From Scleroderma bovista (lineage: Eukaryota > Basidiomycota > Agaricomycetes > Boletales > Sclerodermataceae), in assembly GCA_037178675.1 (NCBI GenBank), contig JAYMGJ010000792.1, positions 1-17,222 on the forward strand: 17,222 bases of DNA. The letters run 5' to 3'. The notes beneath the pieces were generated by a model, which was not told where the DNA came from, made no database searches, and was given only the letters and a program-made list of their open reading frames with translations. A program made the position numbers and the translations under genes. This document shows, one piece after another, positions 8,991-16,234 of the stretch. How positions within the stretch are numbered: the stretch's first letter is position 1; the number at the start of each line of letters is the position of its first letter.

Positions 8991-9200
8991 TCGTATCCCA
9001 TTGTTGCCTGTTCAATCCATCTATGAGAATAACTCATTTCGAGTGGAATATTTGATATCCAGTTGAGACAGGGAGTTGACTGCAAAGTCAAATAGCCACA
9101 CTCTGTTCAATTTCCCTAAACATCTACCACTGTGGACTACACTCGGATCTTGCACTCAAGCCCTCGCACTCATTTCATTTCTCTGATCAACACACTCCTT

Positions 9201-9317
9201 ATGGCAAACAAGAAAAATAAAAAATCAGCAAAACCAAAGAAGAGTGAGCTGCCCAGCCAGCCAGCCGACACAGCAGCTACCTTGAAACCAGGAAAGGTGT
9301 CAATGAAACAAAGGCAG
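9201..9317 (+). pseudogene. Lysine-rich N-terminal coding fragment inside the 1.46-kb element
   Basis: ATG at 9201 begins MANKKNKKSAKPKKSELPSQ, a lysine-rich, disordered, nuclear-type N-terminus, and runs on to about 9300. There the sequence joins the transposase-derived part shared with the sister copy (from GTCAATGA...CAAAGGCAGGTC). No homologous upstream part is seen in the sister copy. A pyrimidine-rich leader precedes the ATG. It reads as a first-exon fragment captured from elsewhere; the family is not recognised. Confidence 0.35.
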
Positions 9318-9545
9318 GTCTTCACAAATAACAAACAGACCTGTATTTCGTCGTTGCTCAAGATACTCTCTCGAGCCTTTCGTTCAGAATACTTGACATG
9401 GCCAGATTGACGGTGACGGTCTAAAAGGTTGCAAATGGCTCGGGGAGACAGAGATGTTAGTTCGCTGATGGTTTCAACATCAAGGCTTCACACATAGCGC
9501 TTATGCACGATTGTCCACCCAAGATATTCAGAGATGACCTCGCAC
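9300..9545 (-). pseudogene. Tc1/IS630-like transposase N-terminal helix-turn-helix relic
   Basis: Minus-strand frame from about 9545 to 9345: EYLGWTIVHKRYV, an in-frame TGA, then SLDVETISELTSLSPRAICN, LLDRHRQSGHVKYSERK and ILSNDEIQ. The ISELTSLSPRAI..L..R.RQSG spacing and the following DEIQ match the N-terminal DNA-binding part of fungal Tc1-like transposases, which bind the TIRs. The DDE catalytic domain is missing; after DEIQ the frame runs into unrelated sequence. The sister copy (13850-14045) has CAA where this has TGA, showing that the stop is a decay mutation. It cannot encode an active enzyme. Confidence 0.7.
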
Positions 9546-9643
9546 CATACCGGTAGGCAATTAACTGCAGACACACCCAGTGCCCTGCGCCTAGGCTACC
9601 CACTAGTGGGACGACTGGTATTTGACCGAGTAATATAGTCGTT

Positions 9644-9889
9644 CGAACGCAAATGCGATTGTGTCATCTGGGAAGGCATGATTTTTAGCACAGGAACGGA
9701 GCGGTGAAAGTTGTATTCTTTACTATGGTGCCCTGCAGTCGAGTCCGGGGAGTCCGAATATGAAGGAATTAAGGCGCTAGCTGCTCTGGATCGCGAGATA
9801 TTTCAATTCTGAGTTGGGCGCAAAATCAGAAGGGAGTGGCGGCAATTTTCAGGTTTTTCTCTCACGGCAACCTCAAGTGAGCACAGCTG
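9644..9889. repeat. Long terminal inverted repeat, right arm
   Basis: Reverse complement of 8432-8678. Also matches 14144-14357 in direct orientation and 13106-13254 inverted, the arms of the sister copy. Confidence 0.9.
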
Positions 9890-9971
9890 TAAGAAATAAA
9901 AAAATCGAAAAAATCAGAAAATTCGTCTTGCGAGCCAGCCTCTCACACTCGTTTCAATCCACTTTATAACC

Positions 9972-10906
9972 ATGTCTAACAATGGCTTCAACCCTTTGAT
10001 GGTGATTTCAACACTTTACTAAAAAATTTCAAGGAGATGAGACAGGCTCATGAGAGCGACCACGCCAGCCAGAGCTTTAACGTTTGTAGGTCGTGTCCTT
10101 AATCTTCTGTGTCGACGCCTTGCAAGTCCAATGACCTTAGGCATGTCTCGAATGATTTCCAGGTGGCTGCACGGCTCGCATGTGTCCAAGGTAAATTGTT
10201 TTGCCTTCCCGCGCTCTGATTGTTACAGTTTCGAATTTGGTACGTCCGCGTCGACATCTAGGTTCAATGACCTCGTAGGAACACTTTCGGAGCTTTGCAG
10301 GTGGTCCGGACGACACAGGCAAGTCATTATCTTGCGGCCTCATCCTCAACTCGTCCGAAGATGAACACGCAACTCGTGGTACCCAGGACCTCGACGGTGT
10401 ACCCCCGTGGTATGAATATGTTGCCATCTCCTGCTTCGCTGACCTTAATCCGTCGACTGGAATGCTCGGGCAGCTCGATTTGTGCGCTGCAGGTGAGTTT
10501 TCCATCCCGACCTTCACTCAACGCGTTTTGACATTCTTGCCATTGTTTCCAGCCATCTTCATGACATTTTCAGCTGTTTACATTTTGTTCACAATGCTAG
10601 CTGGCATATCCGTTAGCCCGCTTAACACATTCAATGGTATGGTTTCCGATGCTGTTTGACTCATTTTCAACCAGTCTTACAGGCCCAATGGGTGGGTTTA
10701 GTGGTTTCATCTTCTTTCAAAAGTGTTCTGACAATTTGCAGTAGAAAGTAACTTACTGCAACTCTGACAACATTTTTTCATTGTTGGCAGGGGATGTCAT
10801 TGAAAGAAATTGTAAGCTAGCTGTAGGTTTAGTTTACAGATGCTACATTCAATACCTAGGATACAATGGCACACTAAGAAGAGTGTTGACTGCACACAAA
10901 GCATGA
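9972..10906 (+). pseudogene. Intron-rich gene-like segment of unknown function carried by the 3.0-kb element
   Basis: ATG at 9972 starts MSNNGFNP; restoring one T near 9996 would continue into an acidic/aromatic stretch (FNTLLKNFKEMRQAHESDHA). Coding-like blocks then alternate with short GT-AG intervals: 10082-10126, 10191-10228, a GTACGT...CTCGTAG interval that removes a TAG, a GTGAGT...TTCCAG interval from 10494 to about 10552, and three more to 10792. Blocks include GGPDDTGKSLSCGLILNSSE, VPPWYEYVAISCFADLNP, a hydrophobic AVYILFTMLAGISV and LAVGLVYRCYIQYLGYNGTL, ending in TGA at 10904-10906. Phases join throughout apart from the first frame break. The family is unknown. The intron density is host-like, so capture by the transposon is a reasonable inference; a decayed element gene is the alternative. 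Confidence 0.45.
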
Positions 10907-11036
10907 ACTTGGGACTAGTGTTACGGGAAGAAATACAGTTGATTGGGATTCAGAAAGGCTGGTGGGGAACTCCACCACTGTATCATAGGCACCCTCTCGG
11001 GATGCATGCAGCACTGGACTTGCTTGCTCGATACTA

Positions 11037-11297
11037 TTAGGCTTTGATCAGAAGCCAACTTTCACTGCCATAGCTACCGTACAAAATCCTCGGTAGATGA
11101 CCCATAGTAGCACTCGACCACAGATGACGGATGGCTTTTCCAATGAGCAGACTCTTTGTACTAGTAGTTGTCTGCCCAACAGAGTTGATGTTGTAATTCG
11201 ATATGGTTAGTCCGAACCCTATATATGACTTCATCCATCTTCTAGCCTTCTTCGAGCAGTTCTGCTTCATGTCGGCACTGATTTTGCAATATACCAT
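11037..11297 (-). CDS. 86-codon ORF near the right TIR of the 3.0-kb element
   Basis: Starts 108 bp inside the right end, the position expected for a Tc1-like transposase start. The first residues, MVYCKISADMKQ, faintly resemble the ISxDLK openings of fungal Tc1-like transposases, followed by KKARRWMKSYIGFG. No helix-turn-helix or DDE motif follows. It may be a decayed transposase start or a chance ORF. Confidence 0.25.
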   Translation of the reverse strand: MVYCKISADMKQNCSKKARRWMKSYIGFGLTISNYNINSVGQTTTSTKSLLIGKAIRHLWSSATMGHLPRILYGSYGSESWLLIKA

Positions 11298-11785
11298 TGT
11301 GAAAATCGAGCTCTGATGTTTTGTTGATTTTTCCGATTTTTTCTGATTTTTTTTATTTCTTTGCGCGCGTTTGCACCACTCGGACAAGAATTTCCGAAAC
11401 AGTTGTACGATGAGGCGACAAAATGTGCCGTCTCCGGTCAGAAAACTTGTGAATGCATGGATGCTGTACTCCAACCGAGAGCGATGGCAATGCACATCTA
11501 ATAATCGGGTAGTGAGGTGCAACTTGTTGTCAGTCATAGCTACATGAATTGTACAACGTGCACTTGTTACAATACGTTGGAGCACTCTCCTTGGTGGTTG
11601 CAACTATCCAATCTACAACTCTACACCGTCCTCGGCAGCAATATCGCAGTGGCGATAGCTTAGCTCGTTTTGGTTCGCACACCTTAGCTCGTTGGAGTCC
11701 ATTGTACCGAACTCTAACGAACCTCTGCATTTTCGAACCGAATCCGAGCTTACTTCGAATGGAGTTCGGTTCGACGGCAACACTA

Positions 11786-11793
11786 CCCACAAC
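11786..11793. repeat. Right 8-bp target-site duplication of the hAT element
   Basis: CCCACAAC directly after GGCAACACTA, identical to 7595-7602. Confidence 0.9.
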
Positions 11794-11951
11794 GGTGACG
11801 ACGTTTGTATCAGTGAAATCCTGGCGCAATATAGACCTCCTATTACAAGGATTGCGATATAGCTAGGATGTAAGAACTCCGAAATCACCATATCCACAAT
11901 GTTTCCTTGGTGAGCAGCCCAGTACCATTAGTATCTTCTGAGTCCAAATGC

Positions 11952-13106
11952 CTACTTCTTTCTCACCCTCTTTCCCTCGGTTGTATCTGCTTTGGACGGA
12001 TTTGGCTGCGGTGATGAGTCGCGCTTGCGTTTTCCTGTTGCCTCCTGTTTGGATCGCTGTTTTGCAAACATTGCCTGTATCCCGTCTTTTCGGTGTGCTA
12101 CAGGTTCGATAAGAGTAGGCGACTCTATTCCGACTTTACCAATTTCCTTTGGAACTTGGTAGCTGGTTGACAGCGTCGACGTCACACCCAACCATGGCAA
12201 ATAATAGTATGCTTACCATCGCAGAGGTGCTTCAGTGTCTTCCCATGGATGTAGCAGACCTGCGAGTTCAGAGGACCACGACTGGGACGAGGTATCGAGC
12301 CAGCGCATCACATCCATTGAGGACAGAATAACAGGTTGACGGTCGTGCAACCAGCTTAGGGCCTTGCTTGCATCTGTAGTCACAATCGCAAAATGATAGA
12401 CTGGCTCGGAGCTGTCTGAATGCACAGATATCTTCAGTACGACGAGCACTCGGAAATGTAAAGAAAATGTAACCACCTTTCTCGACGGCACGCTCGTAGA
12501 GACCAGCCAAGAGCATGACTCTGTCACTGGAGTGTCTCGTAAAATGGGGGAGTTTGTCTTTTCCCTTCGTTTGCCACTCGTAGTATCTAGACAGTGTGTC
12601 AATTTGTAAACTTCAACAATAAAATAGAGTGAACAGGATACCCCTGACAAATAACAATGCAGCGATTCTTTCCCCTGAACTTGTTCCACATTCCTACTCC
12701 CTCGATCAAATTCTCAGAGCGCGCATTGATCGCCTGTGGTGCCCTTGAGCCGCCATCCTTGCCATATTTGATTCCCAGCGCATGGTGTGCATGACAAGAG
12801 AACCTGGAGAAGACTCTGAGCCAGAGCTTGACTGGCCGGCATCTTGTTGACGGATGACGGGGGCTTGTGTGTTTGGTGCTATATTGTAGCGTGGCTGCCA
12901 GAGAACAGAGTGAGCCTGCCGAAGGAAAAGCGCCAAGTGTTGGACGAACCACAAAGTTGTCTTCCCCGATCCAGGCATCGACGTTTAGCTGGGGATACCC
13001 AGACAATGCACGAATTTCTGGTCGCTATGCAATTTTCTTCTGAGTGGAATGCGTGTCCTCCTTTCCCAAAGCCTACCTGCAGACCCAGAGCAAATCTGCC
13101 GCACAT
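11952..13106 (-). pseudogene. HMCES: SRAP-domain (HMCES/YedK-type) abasic-site DNA-crosslinking protein, one frame break
   Basis: Six exons on minus: 13106-13077, 13024-12950, 12894-12642, 12586-12477, 12415-12217, 12162-11952, with 52-61 nt introns. It starts MCGRFALGLQ; Cys2 is the residue that crosslinks abasic sites in single-stranded DNA after Met removal. Family landmarks follow in order: PRYNIAPNTQAPVIR, MRW, INARSENL, QGYYEW, VMLLAGLYERAV, FAIVTTDAS, LHDRQPVIL and CYQVPKEIGKVG. The known catalytic set (Cys2, Asn of NARSE, Glu of YYEW, His of HDR) is present. The C-terminus is basic, with a QAMFAKQ motif that could be a PCNA- or DNA-contacting tail. Exon 3 is 253 nt and out of frame: after MRW the GL(V/I)P.W loop is missing and the frame shifts near 12770-12778. 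This is either a real inactivating deletion or a sequence error. The start codon abuts a transposon TIR. Confidence 0.8.
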
Positions 13107-14357
13107 GCTCACTTGAGTTGCCGTGGGAGAAAAACCTGAAGATCCCTTCTGATTTTGCGCCCAACTCAGAATTGAAATATCTCGAGCAGCTAGCGCCTCA
13201 ATTCCTTCATATTCGGACTCCCCGGACTCGACTGCAGGGCACCATGGTAAATTTTACGAGACAGGGAACTGACTGCTGTGGCCGCCAACTGTACCGCATT
13301 GAATGCTCCCTCAATGATGTGACACCGCAACATCCCACAAATACTAACTGCTGGAAGGATTGAGTACCTAATGAGTGATACCACCAAAATATATACCACC
13401 ATTTACACTGATCCTTATACCTTTGCCCGCACACATAAAAACACATCCTTTGTGCCCTCTCACCTCTCAGAGCCCATCTGCAAGGCCTGTATTGCGATCA
13501 AAGGTACCTTTGTCAACAAACACAAGTTACTCCACCTCGTAATTGCTTCCAATTTTGAAAATGTACCGCAATCGACATTCTTCACTGTGCTCCAATGCCA
13601 TTTTTGAGATCTATACATCAGAGCGCGTGGTTCCACACAAAGGTCACACACCTTCTTTCATGTGTAGTTCAAACTATTTACAGCTTGTCCGATTGTTGCG
13701 CGCGAGAAAACTCAGCCAGTGGCCTCCTCCAATCAGATCTTAAGTTCATCGAGGTAAGGTCATCTGGAGAATGCTCCAAACATCCCTCAATAAACTGGAA
13801 CTAGTCAATGACAAAGGCAGGTCATTACAAATAACAAACAGACCTGTATTTCGTCATTGCTCAAGATACTTTCTGTGTCTTTCGTTCGGAATACTTGACA
13901 TGGCCAGATTGATGGTGGCGGTCGAAAAGGTTGCGAATAGCTCGGGAAGACAGAGAAGTTGGTTCGCTGATAATTTGAACGTCAAGGCTTTGCACGTAGC
14001 GCATATCCACGATCGTCAACCCAAGATCTTCAGAGATGACCTTGCCTCACACCATACCAGCAGGCAATTAACTGCAGACACACCCAGTGCCCTGCACCTA
14101 AGCTACTCACTACTGGGACAACTGGTATTTGACCGAGTAAGATAGTCGTTCGAACGCAAATGCGATCGTGTCGTCTGGGAAGGCGTGATTTTTCAGCACA
14201 GGAACGGAGTGATAAAAGTTGTATTCTTTACCATGGTGCCCAGCAGTCGAGTCCGGGGAGTCCAAATATAAAGGAATTAAGGCGCTAGCTGCTCTGGATC
14301 GCGAGATATTTCAATTCTGAGTATCAGAAGGGAGTGGCGGCAATTTTCAGGTTTTTA
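13106..14357. mobile_element. Degraded second copy of the 1.46-kb Tc1-like element
   Basis: The left arm (13106-13254, starting TGCTCACTTGAG) and right arm (14144-14357) match the long TIRs of the 8432-9889 element with small deletions. About 13805-14357 matches 9303-9850 directly. The outermost 6 bases at left and about 40 at right are gone, and no target duplication is visible. The interior 13255-13800 is unlike the sister copy and has a short plus-strand frame from 13371 (MSDTTKIYTTIYTDPYTFAR, then SEPICKACIAI), not identified. It occupies most of the space between the divergent HMCES-like and TAF8-like genes. Confidence 0.85.
13850..14045 (-). pseudogene. Tc1-like transposase N-terminal relic, second copy
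   Basis: Minus-strand frame ISEDLGLTIVDMRYVQSLD, then VQIISEPTSLSSRAIRN and LFDRHHQSGHVKYSERK, ending in a TGA about ten codons earlier than the other copy's open frame. It is homologous to 9345-9545 but lacks that copy's internal TGA. Only the DNA-binding part remains. Confidence 0.68.
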
Positions 14358-14409
14358 GGAGGCAATGACTGTGTGGCTGTGTTACTCACTCACTCTCTCC
14401 CTCAATCGT

Positions 14410-15983
14410 ATGGCGTCGACTTCGCAAGCAACAGCGCCTGTGCTCATCGACTCGGTTGTCGTCAAGATATTACATGGACACAGCTTTGCGCGGACATCGT
14501 CACAGGCGCTGTCTGTCCTGTCCAACATTCTCGCCCGATACCTCACCCTCGTTGCATCTGCATGTGGCCAGTACGCCGAACTCGCAGGCCGAACTCAGCT
14601 CTCCGCATGCGACATAATTGCATGCCTGGATGAGCTAGGTACCAACGTCGACGAGCTCACCGAATATTGCTCCGTCGAGGGTGTCGACCTATCTCGCTAT
14701 GCCGCTAGCAGTGCCAGGAGGCTCGATGAACTTGCAGAGTTCAAAAGTATGAGAGATTGTCTTTGTAGAAGCCAGTCTTACTCGTCCTAGGTTACCTCGT
14801 GGAGGGACTCGCCCCTCGCGACCAGGTGTATCCCCCGCTGACTCCCATACCCTCACGTTCCCCATCCCCTACGAACAGTGCAGCAGAGAGCGACGAGCCA
14901 GCGGATGTATGGTTACACAGTATGCCAATCTCTTCTCTGTGCTCTATTTACCGACCATCGTATAGGAATACCATCCGAAGAATTCCTCAATTTCTTGCCA
15001 CCCTTGCCTGACGCCTCCCAACCGCGCCCCGCCTCGCCAGTCCCTGCCCCACAGGAGCCTGTCAAGATGGAAAGGCCTTCCTCACCTTTGCCTCAACACG
15101 TCGCCTCCGCAACAGCAGCCGACTACGCGACTCAAGTACCCTACGCTGATTCCGTCCTTGCTTCAGCACCTTCATGGCACTTACCAGGCCCACCTCCATC
15201 GCCAGCCTCGTCAAAGACGCAGTCTGTGCGCTTCCCCACTCCCTCTCCCCAACAGGCACTCCTCTCCGCATACCACCATATTCTTACACACCCCATCTCT
15301 CAAGTGGCACCCGCAAATCCCGCGAAGCACAAAGTCGCTATGGCTCTCCTCACCCAAATACAAAGCAATTCTCGGTGGGACGCCCCAAGTACACTCTACG
15401 CGAACATCGCGCCATGCCCTCCGCGCGTATCGGCCATCGGCCCTTCGTATCCTGTCTCCATCTCCACCCTCGAAGACATAAAGGCCGGAAAAGACGTGGA
15501 CGAGAAGAAACCAACGCTTCCTCCAGCGCCTCCCAGGGCCGTATTTTCGAGCGATAAATTAGTCTTCCTTGCCTCCCAGCAAGCGTCGCGCATTCCTGAG
15601 CTGGCTCGCCAAGTATTACCTGTTTGTAGTCGTCCTTCCTGGAGCTGGCTTTGTATTAATGACCCTTTTAGGGCGCCGTTCTGGCGCGTACGACGCGTCT
15701 CACGCACCCCCCTGTACTGCAACGGGGCTCGCAAAAACTCATATATGGCCCCGGCGTTAGCGCGCCGTGGAACTCGTCGCAGACGGGTGCGTCTGGACAG
15801 GCCCCCAAAGGTGGCGACGAGGCGATGGCAAACGACCAAGACGCACCGTCATTCACGCTTCAGGATGCTAAGATGTTCGCGACGTGGGATTACGAAATCA
15901 AGCACTATCAGGATGCTTTGTCTGGCAGAAAGGGCAGGGTGGTTGGCATCTCTCATCCACCGAAGCGCACGTCGCTTGCTTGA
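14410..15983 (+). CDS. TAF8-like TFIID subunit, histone-fold (Bromo_TP) protein
   Basis: Exons 14410-14746, 14791-14919, 14966-15612 and 15672-15983 give 474 residues. The introns (44, 46, 59 nt) have GTATGA, GTATGC and GTATTA donors and TAG acceptors. Residues about 10-82 form a histone fold of the bromodomain-associated type: SSQALSVLSNILARYL, CGQYAELAGRTQLSACDII, CLDELGTNVDELTEYC. After a Ser/Pro linker comes RIPSEEFLNFLPPLPD, like the Pro-rich segment after the TAF8 histone fold. A Pro-rich middle and a C-terminal block (RTTRLTHPPVLQRGSQKLIY) follow. TAF8 pairs with TAF10 by its histone fold within TFIID in the nucleus. TAF3 or another Bromo_TP protein is the alternative. The start was chosen at the ATG before ASTSQ; an in-frame ATG 45 nt upstream reads into leader sequence. 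The transposon's right end lies 52 bp upstream. Confidence 0.78.
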
Positions 15984-16001
15984 GAGTCTCAAGCAAGCGA
16001 C
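15971..16001. repeat. Perfect 31-nt palindrome spanning the TAF8-like stop codon
   Basis: GTCGCTTGCTTGAGA (15971-15985), a single central G, then TCTCAAGCAAGCGAC (15987-16001). The TGA stop is at 15981-15983. The RNA could form a stable hairpin (with a small loop opened from the centre) across the termination codon. Confidence 0.92.
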
Positions 16002-16234
16002 ATGGGTAAATGTCAGTCAAGCACGAGAAGTCGAGAGTACACACCTTGGACGTAGCAATGCGATGTGATCGATTCGGAACGCTTAGTAATCTTTCCGAGT
16101 GGGGAGCGTCGATGCGATGACAGCATGTCCTTCCCAACGATCTGATTGATATGCTTTGACACAAAACTGGGAACCGAACAAATTCGGAATGATAAAGAGC
16201 GACTGCGATCTCTGGTCGGTCCCACCAACGCACG
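16002..16234. other. Short intergenic region between the TAF8-like and hydrolase genes
   Basis: About 230 bp must hold the 3' end of the upstream gene and the promoter of the hydrolase. No clear TATA box or polyadenylation signal stands out. Confidence 0.5.

Larger units (their letters stand above)
8432..9889. mobile_element. 1.46-kb Tc1-like element with long TIRs, inserted in the left TIR of the 3.0-kb element
   Basis: Starts CAGCTGTGCTCACTTGAGG and ends with the exact inverse, flanked by TA (8430-8431, 9890-9891). The TIRs are about 247 bp (8432-8678, 9644-9889) and nearly identical over the outer 150 bp. Removing it restores GTGCACTAAGAAATAAAA, which lines up with the intact right TIR of the host element. 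The interior carries an N-terminal transposase relic on minus plus two unrelated-looking coding fragments. A degraded sister copy lies at 13106-14357. Confidence 0.9.
8387..11405. mobile_element. 3.0-kb TIR element with TA duplication, inserted in the hAT element
   Basis: The ends begin CAACTGTTTCGGAAATTCTT, inverted and identical, flanked by TA (8385-8386, 11406-11407). The TIR runs about 75 bp (through TGTCCGAGTGG and an AGAAATAAAAAAA tract), but the left copy is split by the 1.46-kb element, resuming at 9890. The interior holds an intron-rich gene-like segment on plus (9972-10906) and an 86-codon ORF on minus (11297-11037). The TA duplication suggests Tc1/mariner-type integration; no DDE catalytic region was found. 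Confidence 0.85.
7603..11785. mobile_element. hAT-family element, interrupted by two nested transposons
   Basis: The termini are TAGTGTTGCC (7603-7612) and its exact reverse complement (11776-11785), a hAT-like end, bounded by perfect 8-bp duplications CCCACAAC; 8-bp duplications are the hAT signature. A decayed hAT transposase C-terminus lies inside on minus (8384-7780). Removing the nested 3.0-kb element leaves only about 1.16 kb, too short for a full hAT transposase gene of roughly 2 kb, so this is a deletion derivative. Both subterminal regions are rich in TTCG/CGAA motifs, possible transposase-binding sites. Confidence 0.88.

Noticed and set aside
11410..11530. Plus-strand frame with VRKLVNAWMLYSNRERW, reminiscent of an HMG box opening
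   Set aside because: It lies inside the hAT element, starts at the edge of the inserted 3.0-kb element, lacks the rest of an HMG box and ends at a stop soon after; a chance resemblance is more likely.
11037..11603. 188-codon minus-strand ORF
   Set aside because: It reads across the right TIR and TA duplication of the 3.0-kb element into hAT sequence, so as a unit it is a junction artefact; only the part inside the element is kept as a weak ORF.
12213..12689. 158-codon minus-strand ORF read as a separate gene
   Set aside because: It joins parts of two introns with exon 5 of the HMCES-like gene; the splice-based frame explains the conserved motifs better.
14358..14409. Upstream in-frame ATG (14365) as the TAF8-like start
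   Set aside because: The extra residues (MTVWLCYSLTLSLN) come from a pyrimidine-rich leader next to the transposon end and are unlike the family's N-terminus; the ATG at 14410 fits better.
14878..16068. Single 396-codon plus-strand ORF
   Set aside because: Only its 14966-15612 part is coding; the start lies in exon 2/intron 2 and the end runs through the third intron into the wrong frame. The spliced model ends at 15983.
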